A DNA stretch of 64,000 nt. Source: CAVRAW01 sp963716135 (GTDB taxonomy: Bacteria; Planctomycetota; Planctomycetia; Pirellulales; JADZDJ01). The DNA is taken from assembly GCA_963716135.1 (NCBI GenBank), contig OY970289.1:1798001-1862000 (forward strand), read 5' to 3'. Position numbers and translations under genes: made by a program. Shown here one piece after another: positions 26,717 through 35,094 of the stretch; within the stretch, counting starts at the first letter, position 1; each line of letters starts with the position of its first letter. The notes under the pieces are model-generated. The model ran no database searches. It saw only the letters and a list, made by a program, of their open reading frames with translations, and had not been told where the DNA came from.

Positions 26717-27193
26717 ATGGAACCGCGAATCGATCTAAAGAAAGCGCCGCCTGAAGCGATGAAGGCGATGTACGGCCTGGAAAAATATCTGCGATCAAGC
26801 GGCTTGGAAGAATCGCTGCTGCACCTGGTCAAAATGCGCGCCTCACAGATCAACGGCTGCGGCTACTGTCTGGACATGCATTCGAAAGATGCCCGCGCGA
26901 ACGGCGAAACCGAGCAGCGGCTGTACGTGCTGCCCGACTGGCGCAAAGCGCCGTTTTACACCGACCGCGAACGCTCTGCGCTGGCCTGGACGGAAGCGCT
27001 GACGCAGATTGCCGAAACGCACGCCCCCGACGAAGTATTCGAGCAAGTGCGCGAGCAGTTCGATGAGAAGGAGATCGTGGATCTTACGCTGGCGATCACA
27101 ACGATCAACGCCTGGAACCGCATCGCCATCGGCTTCCGCGCCCCGATCGGCCAATACCAGCCGCACGAGCATCACGCCGCCGCGGCTACGTAA
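26717..27193 (+). CDS. AhpD-like carboxymuconolactone decarboxylase family protein
   Basis: A 158-residue product. The ATG at 26717 has AGGAGA eight bases upstream, which decides the start over the longer frame from 26633. The redox motif is 'QINGCGYCLDMHSKDAR' (CxxC with the partner His four residues on), characteristic of alkylhydroperoxidase AhpD-core proteins. The C-terminal 'TINAWNRIAIGFR' is also typical. It probably reduces peroxides or alkyl hydroperoxides using a thiol partner. No peroxiredoxin is adjacent. Stand-alone promoter expected in the 150-base gap upstream. Confidence 0.88.
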   Translation: MEPRIDLKKAPPEAMKAMYGLEKYLRSSGLEESLLHLVKMRASQINGCGYCLDMHSKDARANGETEQRLYVLPDWRKAPFYTDRERSALAWTEALTQIAETHAPDEVFEQVREQFDEKEIVDLTLAITTINAWNRIAIGFRAPIGQYQPHEHHAAAAT

Positions 27194-27226
27194 CCGCGAA
27201 GACGCGAAGATCGCGAAGGAGGACGA
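27192..27226 (+). repeat. Short degenerate repeat after the AhpD-like gene
   Basis: CGCGAAG ACGCGAAG ATCGCGAAGG, period 8-9, in the gap before the facing PEP-CTERM gene; the same words recur at 46314. Confidence 0.5.
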
Positions 27227-27233
27227 TCTGCGA

Positions 27234-28462
27234 TCAGGGCGGGCTGCGGCACGCGCTGCACACGGCGCGACGCCGGCGGCCGACATAGCCAGTGGCCACC
27301 AGCGCCATTGCCGCCAGCACGATGCCCGACGGTTCGGGCACCAGCGTGTAGCCGATCAGGTCCAACGCCAGAATGTCGAGCGGCGTTACGATGCCCAACT
27401 CGCCGTCGTCGATGTTCGGATCCATGATCCCAAACGGCGGGCCGGGAAATGTGTAGGTGCTGTCCTTCCAGTGTTGCGCCTGGTACCCGTCGCCGAAGTT
27501 GATGCCCGTGGAAAACAGTGCGGAGGACGTGACGCCGCCGTCGTAGGACAAATAGGGATTGTCGCCGGGCACGTCGCTTGTGCCGGCGGCCCAATCGAGC
27601 ACGGCGCCGCTAAGGGGCTGATCCACCAACGACGTGCTGTCGGCGGAGTAGCGGAACAAATCGAGCACGGTAAAGATCGTTTCCGTCGAGTAGTCGTGAG
27701 GGTAATCGGGTCCATCGTGACCGGCGCCGTCGGAACTGGCGTAGTCGATGTGGTCCACGCCGCTAATGAATCCCATGCCGTGCGCCAGCTCGTGCGTGAG
27801 GACGGCGGTAAAGTCGATCTTTCCGGCGTCGATTCCGTCGCTGGGATCGAAATCCATGATGGGGAAGTAGATCGAGTTCACGACGATCGTGCCGTCGGCA
27901 CCAGGCCGCCGTCCGCGCCCGGCAGCAGGCCCAAGGCCTTCTGGTTGGCGCGCGTCAGCCGCAGCGTGGAGTTGTAGACCAACGGGGCGGTCACATGCAT
28001 GCGCAGCGACGGGGCGCCGGCCGTGTCGTTGGTGATCATGCTCAGCGCCGGCCCGGGCTGCAGCGAACTGACGGCCGAGGCGTCGTGCGCGGAAGTGCTG
28101 TCCAGGGCCAGCGCCGCGGCCACCGAACTGTAAGCGAATGGGCTGGTCGTCGGATCGACATCGAAATAGCCCAGCGGTCCGCCCGGGATCGACGCTTCCA
28201 CTAATTTGAAGTGCAGCACGATCGGATCGGCAAACTCGCTTTCCCACGTGCCGGTGGCGATGCTGACCGAGGTCGCCAGGCCGCTCATGACCGGTGGAGG
28301 AAGCGGTGAGCCGACGTAGGGTAGCTCGATCAGCATCGCCGCGGCCGGCGACGCCGCCCAGAGAACTACAGCGACCGACAATGCGAGCACGCAGGCGCAG
28401 CGCGCGGTCGGCGAAGCCTTGGCGCACCTGGGCGGATGCGGTCGGCCGATGAATGCCGCCAT
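27234..28462 (-). CDS. PEP-CTERM metalloprotease, NF038122-like (frameshifted)
   Basis: Repaired length is about 410 residues. From the ATG at 28462 there is a signal peptide (VLALSVAVVLWAASPAAA) and a beta-rich N-terminal region. Near 27900 one base seems missing (CCC read as CC), and the next frame continues 'DGTIVVNSIYFPIMDFDP' to the zinc site 'LTHELAHGMGFISG' (HExxHxxGFxS). The C terminus is a PEP-CTERM sorting signal: 'VPEPSGIVLAAMALVATG' plus 'RRRR'. The signal would be processed by an exosortase, not present here. A secreted or surface-attached metzincin-like protease is likely. Confidence 0.82.
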
Positions 28463-28970
28463 GAAGGGACTCTCCTGTGGGCGAGACTGGCAACGAGAAA
28501 AGCAGATAAGTCGATTTCGCCTCGCGCTGGCGGAAGGGTAACACGGGGCGAAATCCGCGGCCAGCGTTTGGCAAGTTAGTGGAGGAGTTTTGCACCACCT
28601 TAAGGGGATTCCCTACATCTGCAGAGGGGACAGGCGCATGGCGGAGGGAATTCTCACGCAAAGGCGCGGAGACGCTAAGAAGAGGAGAATAGGAGACAAG
28701 GAGACATGAGCGCGCAGGGATAAACAGTTCCGCGCGAGGCGGGTTTTGTGCGATCGGCCCCGAGGGGTCGTGCATCCTTCGACACTTTTCCGAACAAGTC
28801 GGGAAAGGCTCAGGACTATAGGTTTGGCGATCGATCGGTGGGCTGGAATGCCTTGGACCAGCCCATTGAAGCTTGGCTGCCGATCGACCTCACGACCCCG
28901 GCGCTGGCTCCTGCGGCGGACCCATGCATGGGGTGAACGCGGGAGGGGAGCGCTTGGTCGGGCCGGGTTG

Positions 28971-29045
28971 CAGCTGTTAGCTTTTGGCAATTAGCCTTTA
29001 GCCAGCAGAAGCCAGCTAATTGCTAACGACTAATCGCTAACTGCT
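28971..29045 (+). repeat. 7-base-period repeat
   Basis: Words such as TAGCTTT TGGCAAT TAGCCTT TAGCCAG and GCTAATT GCTAACG ACTAATC GCTAACT in the gene-poor stretch. Confidence 0.7.
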
Positions 29046-29338
29046 AGTGTGGACATACTTCGCTGGGCACCGGCGGCAAGGCGTCGCGACCTGTTTATGT
29101 CCGAATTCGGGCGCAACATTGGCTCGCCCTTGCGAGCGGGACCTTTCGTCATGAGCACTGGCTGAACTTCTAGAAAGCCAACCACGAGCTGTACCACAGA
29201 CCGCGACCGACGGTTCGCGGCTTTATGGTTTGCCCGATGCTCATCTAGCGGGAAGGGGCGAAGCTGGCGTTGCCGTGTTTCACCGCGGAGACGCAGAGAC
29301 GCGGAGAGGAAATTTCCAACTGCGAATCTCCCTCGCGC

Positions 29339-29395
29339 GGTGAAGCGTTCAACGACCACACGCAACATACACGAAGTGGTGGCCCAATTTCAAGG
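29339..29395 (+). repeat. 57-bp direct repeat, left copy
   Basis: Matches 30237-30293 at 47 of 57 positions without gaps; the core TACACGAAGTGGTGGC is identical. The two copies bracket the toxin-antitoxin pair. Confidence 0.85.
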
Positions 29396-29426
29396 ATCGT
29401 TTTGGGCCACGGTTACGATATAGCGC

Positions 29427-29454
29427 TTGACACATATAGTCTATAAGCTATAAT
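29427..29454 (+). promoter_or_regulatory. Consensus sigma-70 promoter of the toxin-antitoxin pair
   Basis: Perfect TTGACA (29427-29432) and perfect TATAAT (29449-29454), 16 bases apart. The -10 ends 8 bases before the ATG at 29463, so the transcript would be essentially leaderless. Confidence 0.85.
29435..29445 (+). promoter_or_regulatory. Palindromic operator in the promoter spacer
   Basis: TATAGTCTATA, an 11-base palindrome between the -35 and -10, with a further CTATA half-site at 29448. A likely site for autorepression by the downstream antitoxin; inferred. Confidence 0.5.
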
Positions 29455-29462
29455 TCATGGGC

Positions 29463-29819
29463 ATGTGGGCAGTCGAATATACCGATGAGTTCGAGCAATG
29501 GTGGAATTCGTTGGATGCGTACGAGCAACGTTCGGTCGATGCGAGTGTGGAACTTTTGCGCGAAGCAGGGCCGCGGCTTGGTCGGCCGCATGCGGATACA
29601 CTTCACGGTTCGAAACATTCCAACATGAAAGAGTTGCGAACGCAGCATGAAGGGCGTCCGCTGCGAACGCTATTTGCCTTCGATCCTCGTCGCAGCGCGA
29701 TTTTGCTGATTGGTGGCGATAAGACCGGCGACGATCGATTTTACGAACGCATGATTCCATTGGCAGATCGTTTGTATGACGAACATTTGGAAACACTTAA
29801 GCGAGAAGGGCTAATCTAA
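29463..29819 (+). CDS. HigB/RelE-type toxin of a type II toxin-antitoxin pair
   Basis: About 118 residues. 'WAVEYTDEFEQWWNSL' at the start, 'GSKHSNMKELRTQHEGRPLRTLFAFDPRRSAILLIGGDK' in the middle (shown in parts: KELR, RTLFAFDP, LLIGGDK) and a C-terminal Tyr/Leu helix match Gp49-like HigB proteins of the RelE/ParE superfamily, which cut mRNA on the ribosome. I chose the ATG at 29463 because the promoter -10 ends at 29454; an ATG at 29457 in the same frame would precede the expected transcription start. The antitoxin start overlaps its stop by one base. Toxin-first order is typical of HigBA. Confidence 0.88.
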   Translation: MWAVEYTDEFEQWWNSLDAYEQRSVDASVELLREAGPRLGRPHADTLHGSKHSNMKELRTQHEGRPLRTLFAFDPRRSAILLIGGDKTGDDRFYERMIPLADRLYDEHLETLKREGLI

Positions 29820-30130
29820 TGGCCAAAAACTTTCGAGAATTAGAAGCAAAAATGAAGCCGGAGCATCGAGCCTGGGCCAAAGCACGGGCGAAGGAGATGA
29901 TGGCGGAGATGCTGCTGGCGGAAATTCGCCGCAGCACCGGCCAGACTCAAAAGGAGGTCGCGGAAATCTTGGGCGTCAAGCAACCGACCTTGTCGCGCCT
30001 CGAATCGCAAGACGACATGCAAATCAGCACGTTGAATCGACTGATCGAAGCGCTGGGCGGCAAGCTAGAAATCATCGCCCATCTGCCCAAAGGCGACATC
30101 CGCATCAGCCAATTCACCGACGCCGCTTAA
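29819..30130 (+). CDS. XRE-family antitoxin (HigA type)
   Basis: A 103-residue DNA-binding antitoxin. The helix-turn-helix is at about 35-60 in 'STGQTQKEVAEILGVKQPTL' followed by 'SRLESQDDMQISTLNRLIEAL', typical of the XRE/HigA class. The N-terminal 'FRELEAKMKPEHRAWAKARAKE' is typical of antitoxins paired with Gp49-like toxins. TAATG overlap with the toxin stop indicates translational coupling. It should neutralise the toxin and repress the promoter through the palindrome at 29435. Confidence 0.9.
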   Translation: MAKNFRELEAKMKPEHRAWAKARAKEMMAEMLLAEIRRSTGQTQKEVAEILGVKQPTLSRLESQDDMQISTLNRLIEALGGKLEIIAHLPKGDIRISQFTDAA

Positions 30131-30236
30131 CCGCTCCCTCTCCCCATGTGGGAGAGGGCTGGGGTGAGGAGTTCGCCGCGGAAATCGCTAGACGTCGCGG
30201 AGGGCGCAATTCCTCGTGGTGCGTCAGTAGGCCCGT

Positions 30237-30293
30237 GGTGAGTTGTTCAACGTCCACGCGCACTTTACACGAAGTGGTGGCTCGATTTCAAGG
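30237..30293 (+). repeat. 57-bp direct repeat, right copy
   Basis: Partner of 29339-29395 (47 of 57 identical). It ends 79 bases before the HEPN-protein start. Confidence 0.85.
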
Positions 30294-30371
30294 GATTCTT
30301 GAGTGACTTTCTCTTCACTTTGTTATATTTGGCAGCGGACGAATTTTGTTCACGAAAGATTGTGGTGGAGT

Positions 30372-31706
30372 ATGTCCTACGACAAAAAGAAGCTTGCAAA
30401 TTATGTTAGCGAACTGCTGTCCAATACGACCGCTGATTTTGAGAAAGTCGATCGAGATCGCCCCTACTCGATCTTAGGCGGCGCCGGGTCGCATGTTGAA
30501 CTTACAAACCAAGCAGGACAAACGTTTGTTGGTAAAATGTCCGAGGAAGGAACGCCCACTCTTTACATCCTTGAAGCCGGGCTCCGTTCGCTCTATGCAT
30601 TTGTGGATGAATGTCTTAAGGACCGCGAGTTTGCCACAAAGATTGGGAGCGACGCATTGGTCAAGCATCTTCAGGCTACGGCCAAAAAGTTCTATGCGGT
30701 GTCGCCCAGTGACCTAGATCTTGCAAAGATTGTGAAGGAAGACATCTTGCAGGCATTACGCGCAGAGATCAGGCAATGGCGCGTTCACGTTCCGATCAGC
30801 AACTTGCAAATCCAGCAGCCGCTAACGATTGGCAGGGTAACTTTCGTTCGGCACGAAGAGGGAGTAGTCGCTAGCACAAAGATTATTATTGATCATCAGG
30901 GACCTCCTAATGCTGATCGGAGTACATCGGACAAGGCAGCCCTATTAGTCACGATCGGTGCAATTTCTCAGCAGGGGTCAGCGTGGGCGGTCGCGGAGAT
31001 TGAATCACACGAGAAAAGAGTTAGCGAAGTTGCTAGAGAGGAGATTGAAACCGCGGTGAATGTGATTCGAGCGTTCACGCATGTATTTAATTCGCGTTCA
31101 CTTCATTCGGCCTTTGGGCTGCCCTATGAACTAACCAATGGAACGGCGGGATTCATTTCGCAGTCTAAAGATCTGTTTTTAATTCAGATGGATCGCAGGG
31201 GTTTCTTTCATCCGTTTGATTTGAATGAGATCGTCGTAACGAAACTCAAAAGCGAGTATTACTTCGATCAGCTGGTTAGGATTGCTGGAACGGCGTGGGG
31301 CTCACTTAATTCTTTGGAGAAAGCGGTACGAGTGGCTTTTCACTGGCTCGGTCGTTCAATCATCGCGCTTACGAAGGCAGAAGCGTTCACCCAGTGTGTC
31401 ATTGCGCTCGAAAGACTGTTGATCACCGACGACGAGGAGACAACTGTCGAGCGATTTGCTGACCGTTTGGCGTACTTACTTTCAGATAAATCTGATGAGC
31501 GTAAAGCGATTCATAGGGCAGCCAAACGGCTTTACGACGTCCGCTCGAGAATTGTCCACGCGGGATTTGATTCCATTGAGGAACGTCAAATCCAGGAAAT
31601 CGAGAATCTGGCTGTCGGCGGGTTGGTTAAGGCGGCTTCGCTATTGGACAGCCTTGTTGACCACAATGCTTTGCGTGATTACTTCCACAATTGCAAGATG
31701 ACGTAG
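30372..31706 (+). CDS. Large protein with C-terminal HEPN (ApeA-like) domain
   Basis: A 444-residue protein visibly more AT-rich than its neighbours, with codons such as TTA, ATA and AGA that are rare elsewhere here, suggesting transfer. The ATG at 30372 follows GTGGAG; a GTG at 30303 is an alternative. The C-terminal ~130 residues are helical and contain 'AAKRLYDVRSRIVHAGFDSI', whose R391-x4-H396 fits the HEPN RNase motif, as in Apea-type HEPN proteins. The larger N-terminal part is unrecognised and may be a sensor. It lies next to a toxin-antitoxin pair and a strong terminator follows. An anti-phage or abortive-infection RNase is plausible, not shown. Confidence 0.72.
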   Translation: MSYDKKKLANYVSELLSNTTADFEKVDRDRPYSILGGAGSHVELTNQAGQTFVGKMSEEGTPTLYILEAGLRSLYAFVDECLKDREFATKIGSDALVKHLQATAKKFYAVSPSDLDLAKIVKEDILQALRAEIRQWRVHVPISNLQIQQPLTIGRVTFVRHEEGVVASTKIIIDHQGPPNADRSTSDKAALLVTIGAISQQGSAWAVAEIESHEKRVSEVAREEIETAVNVIRAFTHVFNSRSLHSAFGLPYELTNGTAGFISQSKDLFLIQMDRRGFFHPFDLNEIVVTKLKSEYYFDQLVRIAGTAWGSLNSLEKAVRVAFHWLGRSIIALTKAEAFTQCVIALERLLITDDEETTVERFADRLAYLLSDKSDERKAIHRAAKRLYDVRSRIVHAGFDSIEERQIQEIENLAVGGLVKAASLLDSLVDHNALRDYFHNCKMT

Positions 31707-31895
31707 TTTTTCGTCATCGCGATAACCCTGGGCGGAGCCCGGGGCTAGTGGGCGTTGCGGCGGCGGGCGGATTTGCGGCCGGGGCGGTAGCCACTCGGCT
31801 GGGCTCGTGACGGGCCGGCGACGCGCGCGGCGGAATCTCCCGGTGTAACCGGGGGCTGACGGGTCAAACGGTGTGGATTGCCCATTGGTTGTGCT

Positions 31896-31926
31896 CCGGA
31901 GGCTGTTAGCCTCCGGCTATTTTTTT
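31896..31926 (+). terminator. Intrinsic terminator after the HEPN gene
   Basis: CCGGAGGCT (31896-31904), loop GTT, AGCCTCCGG (31908-31916), then CTATTTTTTT. Its T-run overlaps the last codons of the facing ygiQ gene. Confidence 0.85.
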
Positions 31927-34162
31927 CGCGGGCGGCGGTTTGTGTTGCGGTGGGGGCGGTAGCCGACGCCTGTGTTGGATTGTTTCGTGCTTTTCGTGAG
32001 TTTCGTGGTTGGCCGCGCGTCGTGCGACGGCTCGGCGGGAGCCTCGCCCTCCCGGGTGGAGCGCGGTTTGGTGCGCGACCCCCGGGCCGAGCCCGGGGCT
32101 AAGGGGGTGGCGCGGATGTGATCGCCGGAAGTTTCGTTTAGGGATTCGTTTGCTTTGCGGCGGCGGCGGGAGAGGGCTTCCTTTGGCGGGCGCTCCGGAA
32201 TCAGGCAATCGCAGCCGTTGCCGATTAGATCCTGGCGGCCGGCTTGTTCTAGGGCTTTGCGCACTTCGAAATAGTTTTCGGGTTTGAAGAATTGCAATAG
32301 CGCGCGCTGCAGGCGGCGGTCGCGGAGGTGTTTGGCGATGTAGACCGGCTTCATCGTGAACGGGTCGTAGCCTGTGTGGTACATGCAGGCGGCGATGTCG
32401 AAGGGGCTGGGGATGAAATCTTGGACCTGGTCGGGGCGGTAGTGGTTGCGCTTGAGGAACAGGGCCAGATCGATCATCGCGTTCAGATCGCTGCCGGGAT
32501 GGCTGGCGATGTAGTACGGGATGAGGTACTGCTTTTTGCCGGCGGCTTTCGATTGGCGGCGGAAGGAGTCGGAGAACTTTTCGAAATCGTCGTTGCTGGG
32601 TTTTTTCATCTTCTCCAGCACGCCGGGGTCGGTGTGTTCGGGGGCGACCTTCAGATGGCCGCCGACGTGGTGCTGGGCCAGTTCGCGCATGTAGACCGGG
32701 TCGCGGCGGGCCAGGTCCATGCGGATGCCGGAGGCGACCAGCACTTTTTTGACGCCGGGCAGTTCGCGCGACTTTTTCATCAGGTCGATCAGCGGGCCGT
32801 GGTCGGTGCCCAGCAGTTTGCAGATGGTGGGATGGACGCAACTGAGTCGGCGGCAGACGGCTTCGACCTCGGGGCGGGAGCAGCGCATCTGGTACATGTT
32901 GGCGGTGGGGCCGCCGATATCGCTCACGACGCCGGTGAAATCGGGCTGGGTTTGCCGCATGCGCTCGATTTCCGCGAGCACCGATTGCTGGCTGCGGCTT
33001 TGGATGATGCGGCCTTCATGAGCGGTGATGCTGCAGAAGGTGCAGCCGCCGAAGCAGCCGCGCATGATTTGCACGGAGTGCTTGACGACGTCGTAGGCGG
33101 GGATTTTTTCCCGGCCGTAGCTGGGGTGCGGGCGGCGCGTGAACGGCAGGCCGTAGACGCGATCCATTTCGGCTTGCGTCAGCGGCAGCGCGCCGGGGTT
33201 GACGACGATCGCTTCGGTGCCGTGGCGCTGCAGGAGGCGCTTGGCGTTGTAGGGGTTGGTTTCCTGGTGGGAGATTTTGGTCATCAGGCAGAAGGTGCGC
33301 TTGGATTGCGCATCGTCGGCGGAGATTGTTTCGTAGGGGGGGAGTTCGATGGTGGGGGGATCGAAGGCGGAATTCGGAAGGCGGAAGGCGGAGGTTTCTT
33401 TGGCGCCAAGCGATATGCCACGCCGCGCAGGGTGCGCAGGTCTTTTACGGTGGCGCCGGCGGCGAGGCGGTGGGCGAGTTCGATGATCGGGCGTTCGCCC
33501 ATGCCGTAGACCAACAGGTCGCACTTGGCGTCCATCAGGATGCTGCGGCGGACCTTGTCGCTCCAGTAGTCGTAGTGGGCGATGCGGCGGAGGCTGGCTT
33601 CGACGCCGCCGGCGATGATGGGGACGCCCTTATACGCCTCGCGGGCGCGCTGGCAGTAGGCCAGCGTGCAGCGGTCGGGGCGGCGGCCTATTGCGCCGCC
33701 GGGGCTGTAGGCATCGTCGTTGCGCACTTTGCGGTTGGCGGTGTAGTGGTTGATCATCGAATCCATGTTGCCGGCGCTAATGGCGAAAAACAGCCGCGGC
33801 TTGCCGAAGGTGCGCCACGGCTCGCAGGAATGCCAATCGGGCTGGCTGAGGATGGCGACGCGGAAGCCTTCGTCTTCCAACAGGCGGCCGAGCAGGGCCA
33901 TGGCGAAGCTGGGGTGATCGACGTAGGCGTCGCCGGTGACGAAGACGATGTCGACGTAGTCCCAGCCGCGCTCGTGCATTTCGGCGCGGGACATGGGAAG
34001 CGGCGAAGAGTGCGGAGTGCGAAGTTCGGAGGGCGGAGTGGATGGAGTGCGGCGGGCGGCCAGCGAGCCGACGAGGTCGATGTAGGGACCAAGCGCGCGG
34101 CCGAATTCGTCGGAGCGCGGGGGGTCGATGATCGGCAGCGGATTGAATGTGGGCGCGGACAT
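31917..34162 (-). CDS. YgiQ family radical SAM protein (frameshifted, repeat insertions)
   Basis: Repaired length is about 748 residues. The N-terminal part has 'GWDYVDIVFVTGDAYVDHPS' and 'GGVEASLRRIAHYDYWSD'. The C-terminal part has the [4Fe-4S]/SAM motif 'RGCFGGCTFCSITAHEGR' and 'GGHLKVAPEHTD'. Between them (about 33353-33394) lies a 7-base-period repeat, readable as 'AFRIPPSI' or 'AFRLPNSAFDPP', and the frame changes there. A second repeat (34004-34058) codes in frame for 'TPPSELRTPHSSPLP' before 'MSRAEMHERGWD'. A Pro/Arg/Lys-rich tail is encoded by low-complexity sequence overlapping a terminator. The family's substrate is unknown. Either a repeat insertion broke the gene or a consensus error did. 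Confidence 0.85.
33353..33394 (-). repeat. 7-base-period repeat inside ygiQ
   Basis: Minus strand CCGCCTT CCGCCTT CCGAATT CCGCCTT, at the point where the reading frame changes. Confidence 0.8.
34004..34058 (-). repeat. 7-base-period repeat in the 5' part of ygiQ
   Basis: Plus strand GAGTGCG GAGTGCG AAGTTCG GAGGGCG GAGTGGA; translated in frame as a Ser/Pro/Thr linker. Confidence 0.75.
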
Positions 34163-34240
34163 AAGGATCGCTCAAAGCAAGCGGCACCCTTGATTGTAGG
34201 CGAGGCGGGGTCAGGAAGTGAGTGGCTGGAGAAGAACTAA

Positions 34241-34318
34241 GAGCTATGAGCAATGAACAATGAGCAAACGGCGGAATGCATTACCGTTCAATGTTCTTTG
34301 TTCAAAGCTCATAGTTTG
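34241..34318 (+). repeat. 7-base-period repeat with inverse
   Basis: GAGCAAT GAACAAT GAGCAAA near 34250-34270 and inverse words (TTCAATGTTCTTTGTTCAAAG) near 34288-34310, able to fold. It lies between the ygiQ start and the end of the TPM-domain gene, both leftward. Confidence 0.7.
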
Positions 34319-34324
34319 CCGTCG

Positions 34325-35089
34325 TCACCAGCCGCCGCTGGCGCCGCCGCCGCCAAAGCTGCCGCCACCTCCAGAGAACCCGCCGCCACCGCCGCCGCCG
34401 GAAAAACTGCCGCTGAAGATGCCGCCGCTGGATGAGGTGCCGGAGGTGGAAATCCAATAGGGGCCGATCCAATGATTGCGATAACGGCGGAAACGCAGGT
34501 GCGAGATGAGAACCACAAACAGCACGATCATCCAAAAGATGATTATGCCGGGATCGATTGTCGATCGCGGCTTGTGCGGGACCGCCTTGTATTCGCCGCG
34601 AGTGGCCTTGTCGATGGCGGTGATGCCGGCCAATAGTCCGCCGCCGTAATCGCCGGCTTTGAATCGCGGGGCGATTTCATTGCGAATGATTTCGGACGAG
34701 CGAGCGTCAGTGAGTGCGCCTTCCAGGCCGTATCCGACTTCGATGCGCAGCTTGTGATCTTGAATCGCCGCGACTACCAGCACGCCATTCCGATTATCTT
34801 TTCGACCAAGCTTCCAAGCCTGAGCCGTTCGAATCGAGAAATCTTCGATGGTGTCGCCATCCAGTGAAGCAACCGTGAGGATGACAAGCTGGTTTCCTGT
34901 TTTTTGCTCCACGCTTGTCGAGAAGGCATCCAGTTGGCTTTTCTGTTGAGGGGAGAGGACGTGGGCGTAATCGTTCACGCGCCCTTGGAGCTTGGGGATG
35001 GCGGGCGTGGCGGCGTGCGCGCTGGCCACCAGCGGCAGGGTGAGCAGGCCGACGGTTGCGAAAGCGACGAACGGCCGCATGAAAATCAT
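34325..35089 (-). CDS. TPM-domain (YgcG/YdeN-like) membrane protein
   Basis: About 254 residues: signal peptide ending ASAHAA, then a TPM phosphatase-like domain ('GRVNDYAHVLSPQQKSQL', 'VGYGLEGALTDARSSEIIRN', 'FKAGDYGGGLLAGITAI'), one membrane segment ('GIIIFWMIVLFVVLISHL') and a glycine-rich tail ending in GGW. This is the standard partner of LemA; start codons of both genes are almost contiguous. I prefer the ATG at 35089 over a TTG at 35098 that overlaps the lemA stop. The LemA/TPM pair is thought to act in envelope maintenance or assembly; mechanism unclear. Confidence 0.88.
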   Translation of the reverse strand: MIFMRPFVAFATVGLLTLPLVASAHAATPAIPKLQGRVNDYAHVLSPQQKSQLDAFSTSVEQKTGNQLVILTVASLDGDTIEDFSIRTAQAWKLGRKDNRNGVLVVAAIQDHKLRIEVGYGLEGALTDARSSEIIRNEIAPRFKAGDYGGGLLAGITAIDKATRGEYKAVPHKPRSTIDPGIIIFWMIVLFVVLISHLRFRRYRNHWIGPYWISTSGTSSSGGIFSGSFSGGGGGGGFSGGGGSFGGGGASGGW

Positions 35090-35094
35090 CCGTC

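Larger units (their letters stand above)
28463..29426 (+). other. Gene-poor stretch with repeats
   Basis: Nearly 1 kb without a convincing gene. It holds the upstream region of the PEP-CTERM gene, scattered short repeats (GCGGAGACGC words near 28665 and 29284), a 7-base-period tract at 28971-29045 and the left 57-bp direct repeat at 29339. Small open frames around 28746-28994 and 29030-29368 lack coding character. It may be decayed DNA at the edge of the accessory island. Confidence 0.55.

Noticed and set aside
28746..29368. Small open frames in the gene-poor stretch
   Set aside because: Overlapping frames on both strands, no ribosome site, no recognisable domain and repeat content; not supported as genes.
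29463..31706. A prophage or integrative element around the toxin-antitoxin and HEPN genes
   Set aside because: No integrase, tRNA attachment site or phage structural gene is present; the direct repeats enclose only the toxin-antitoxin pair.
31735..32105. Repeated GAGCCCGGGGCTA words near the ygiQ end as a mobile element boundary
   Set aside because: Only a 13-base word occurs twice, without terminal inverted repeats, target duplication or a transposase.
32328..34240. Two long plus-strand open frames (to 33509 and from 33326)
   Set aside because: Both are antisense to ygiQ and rich in Val, Ala, Gly and Asp without motifs.
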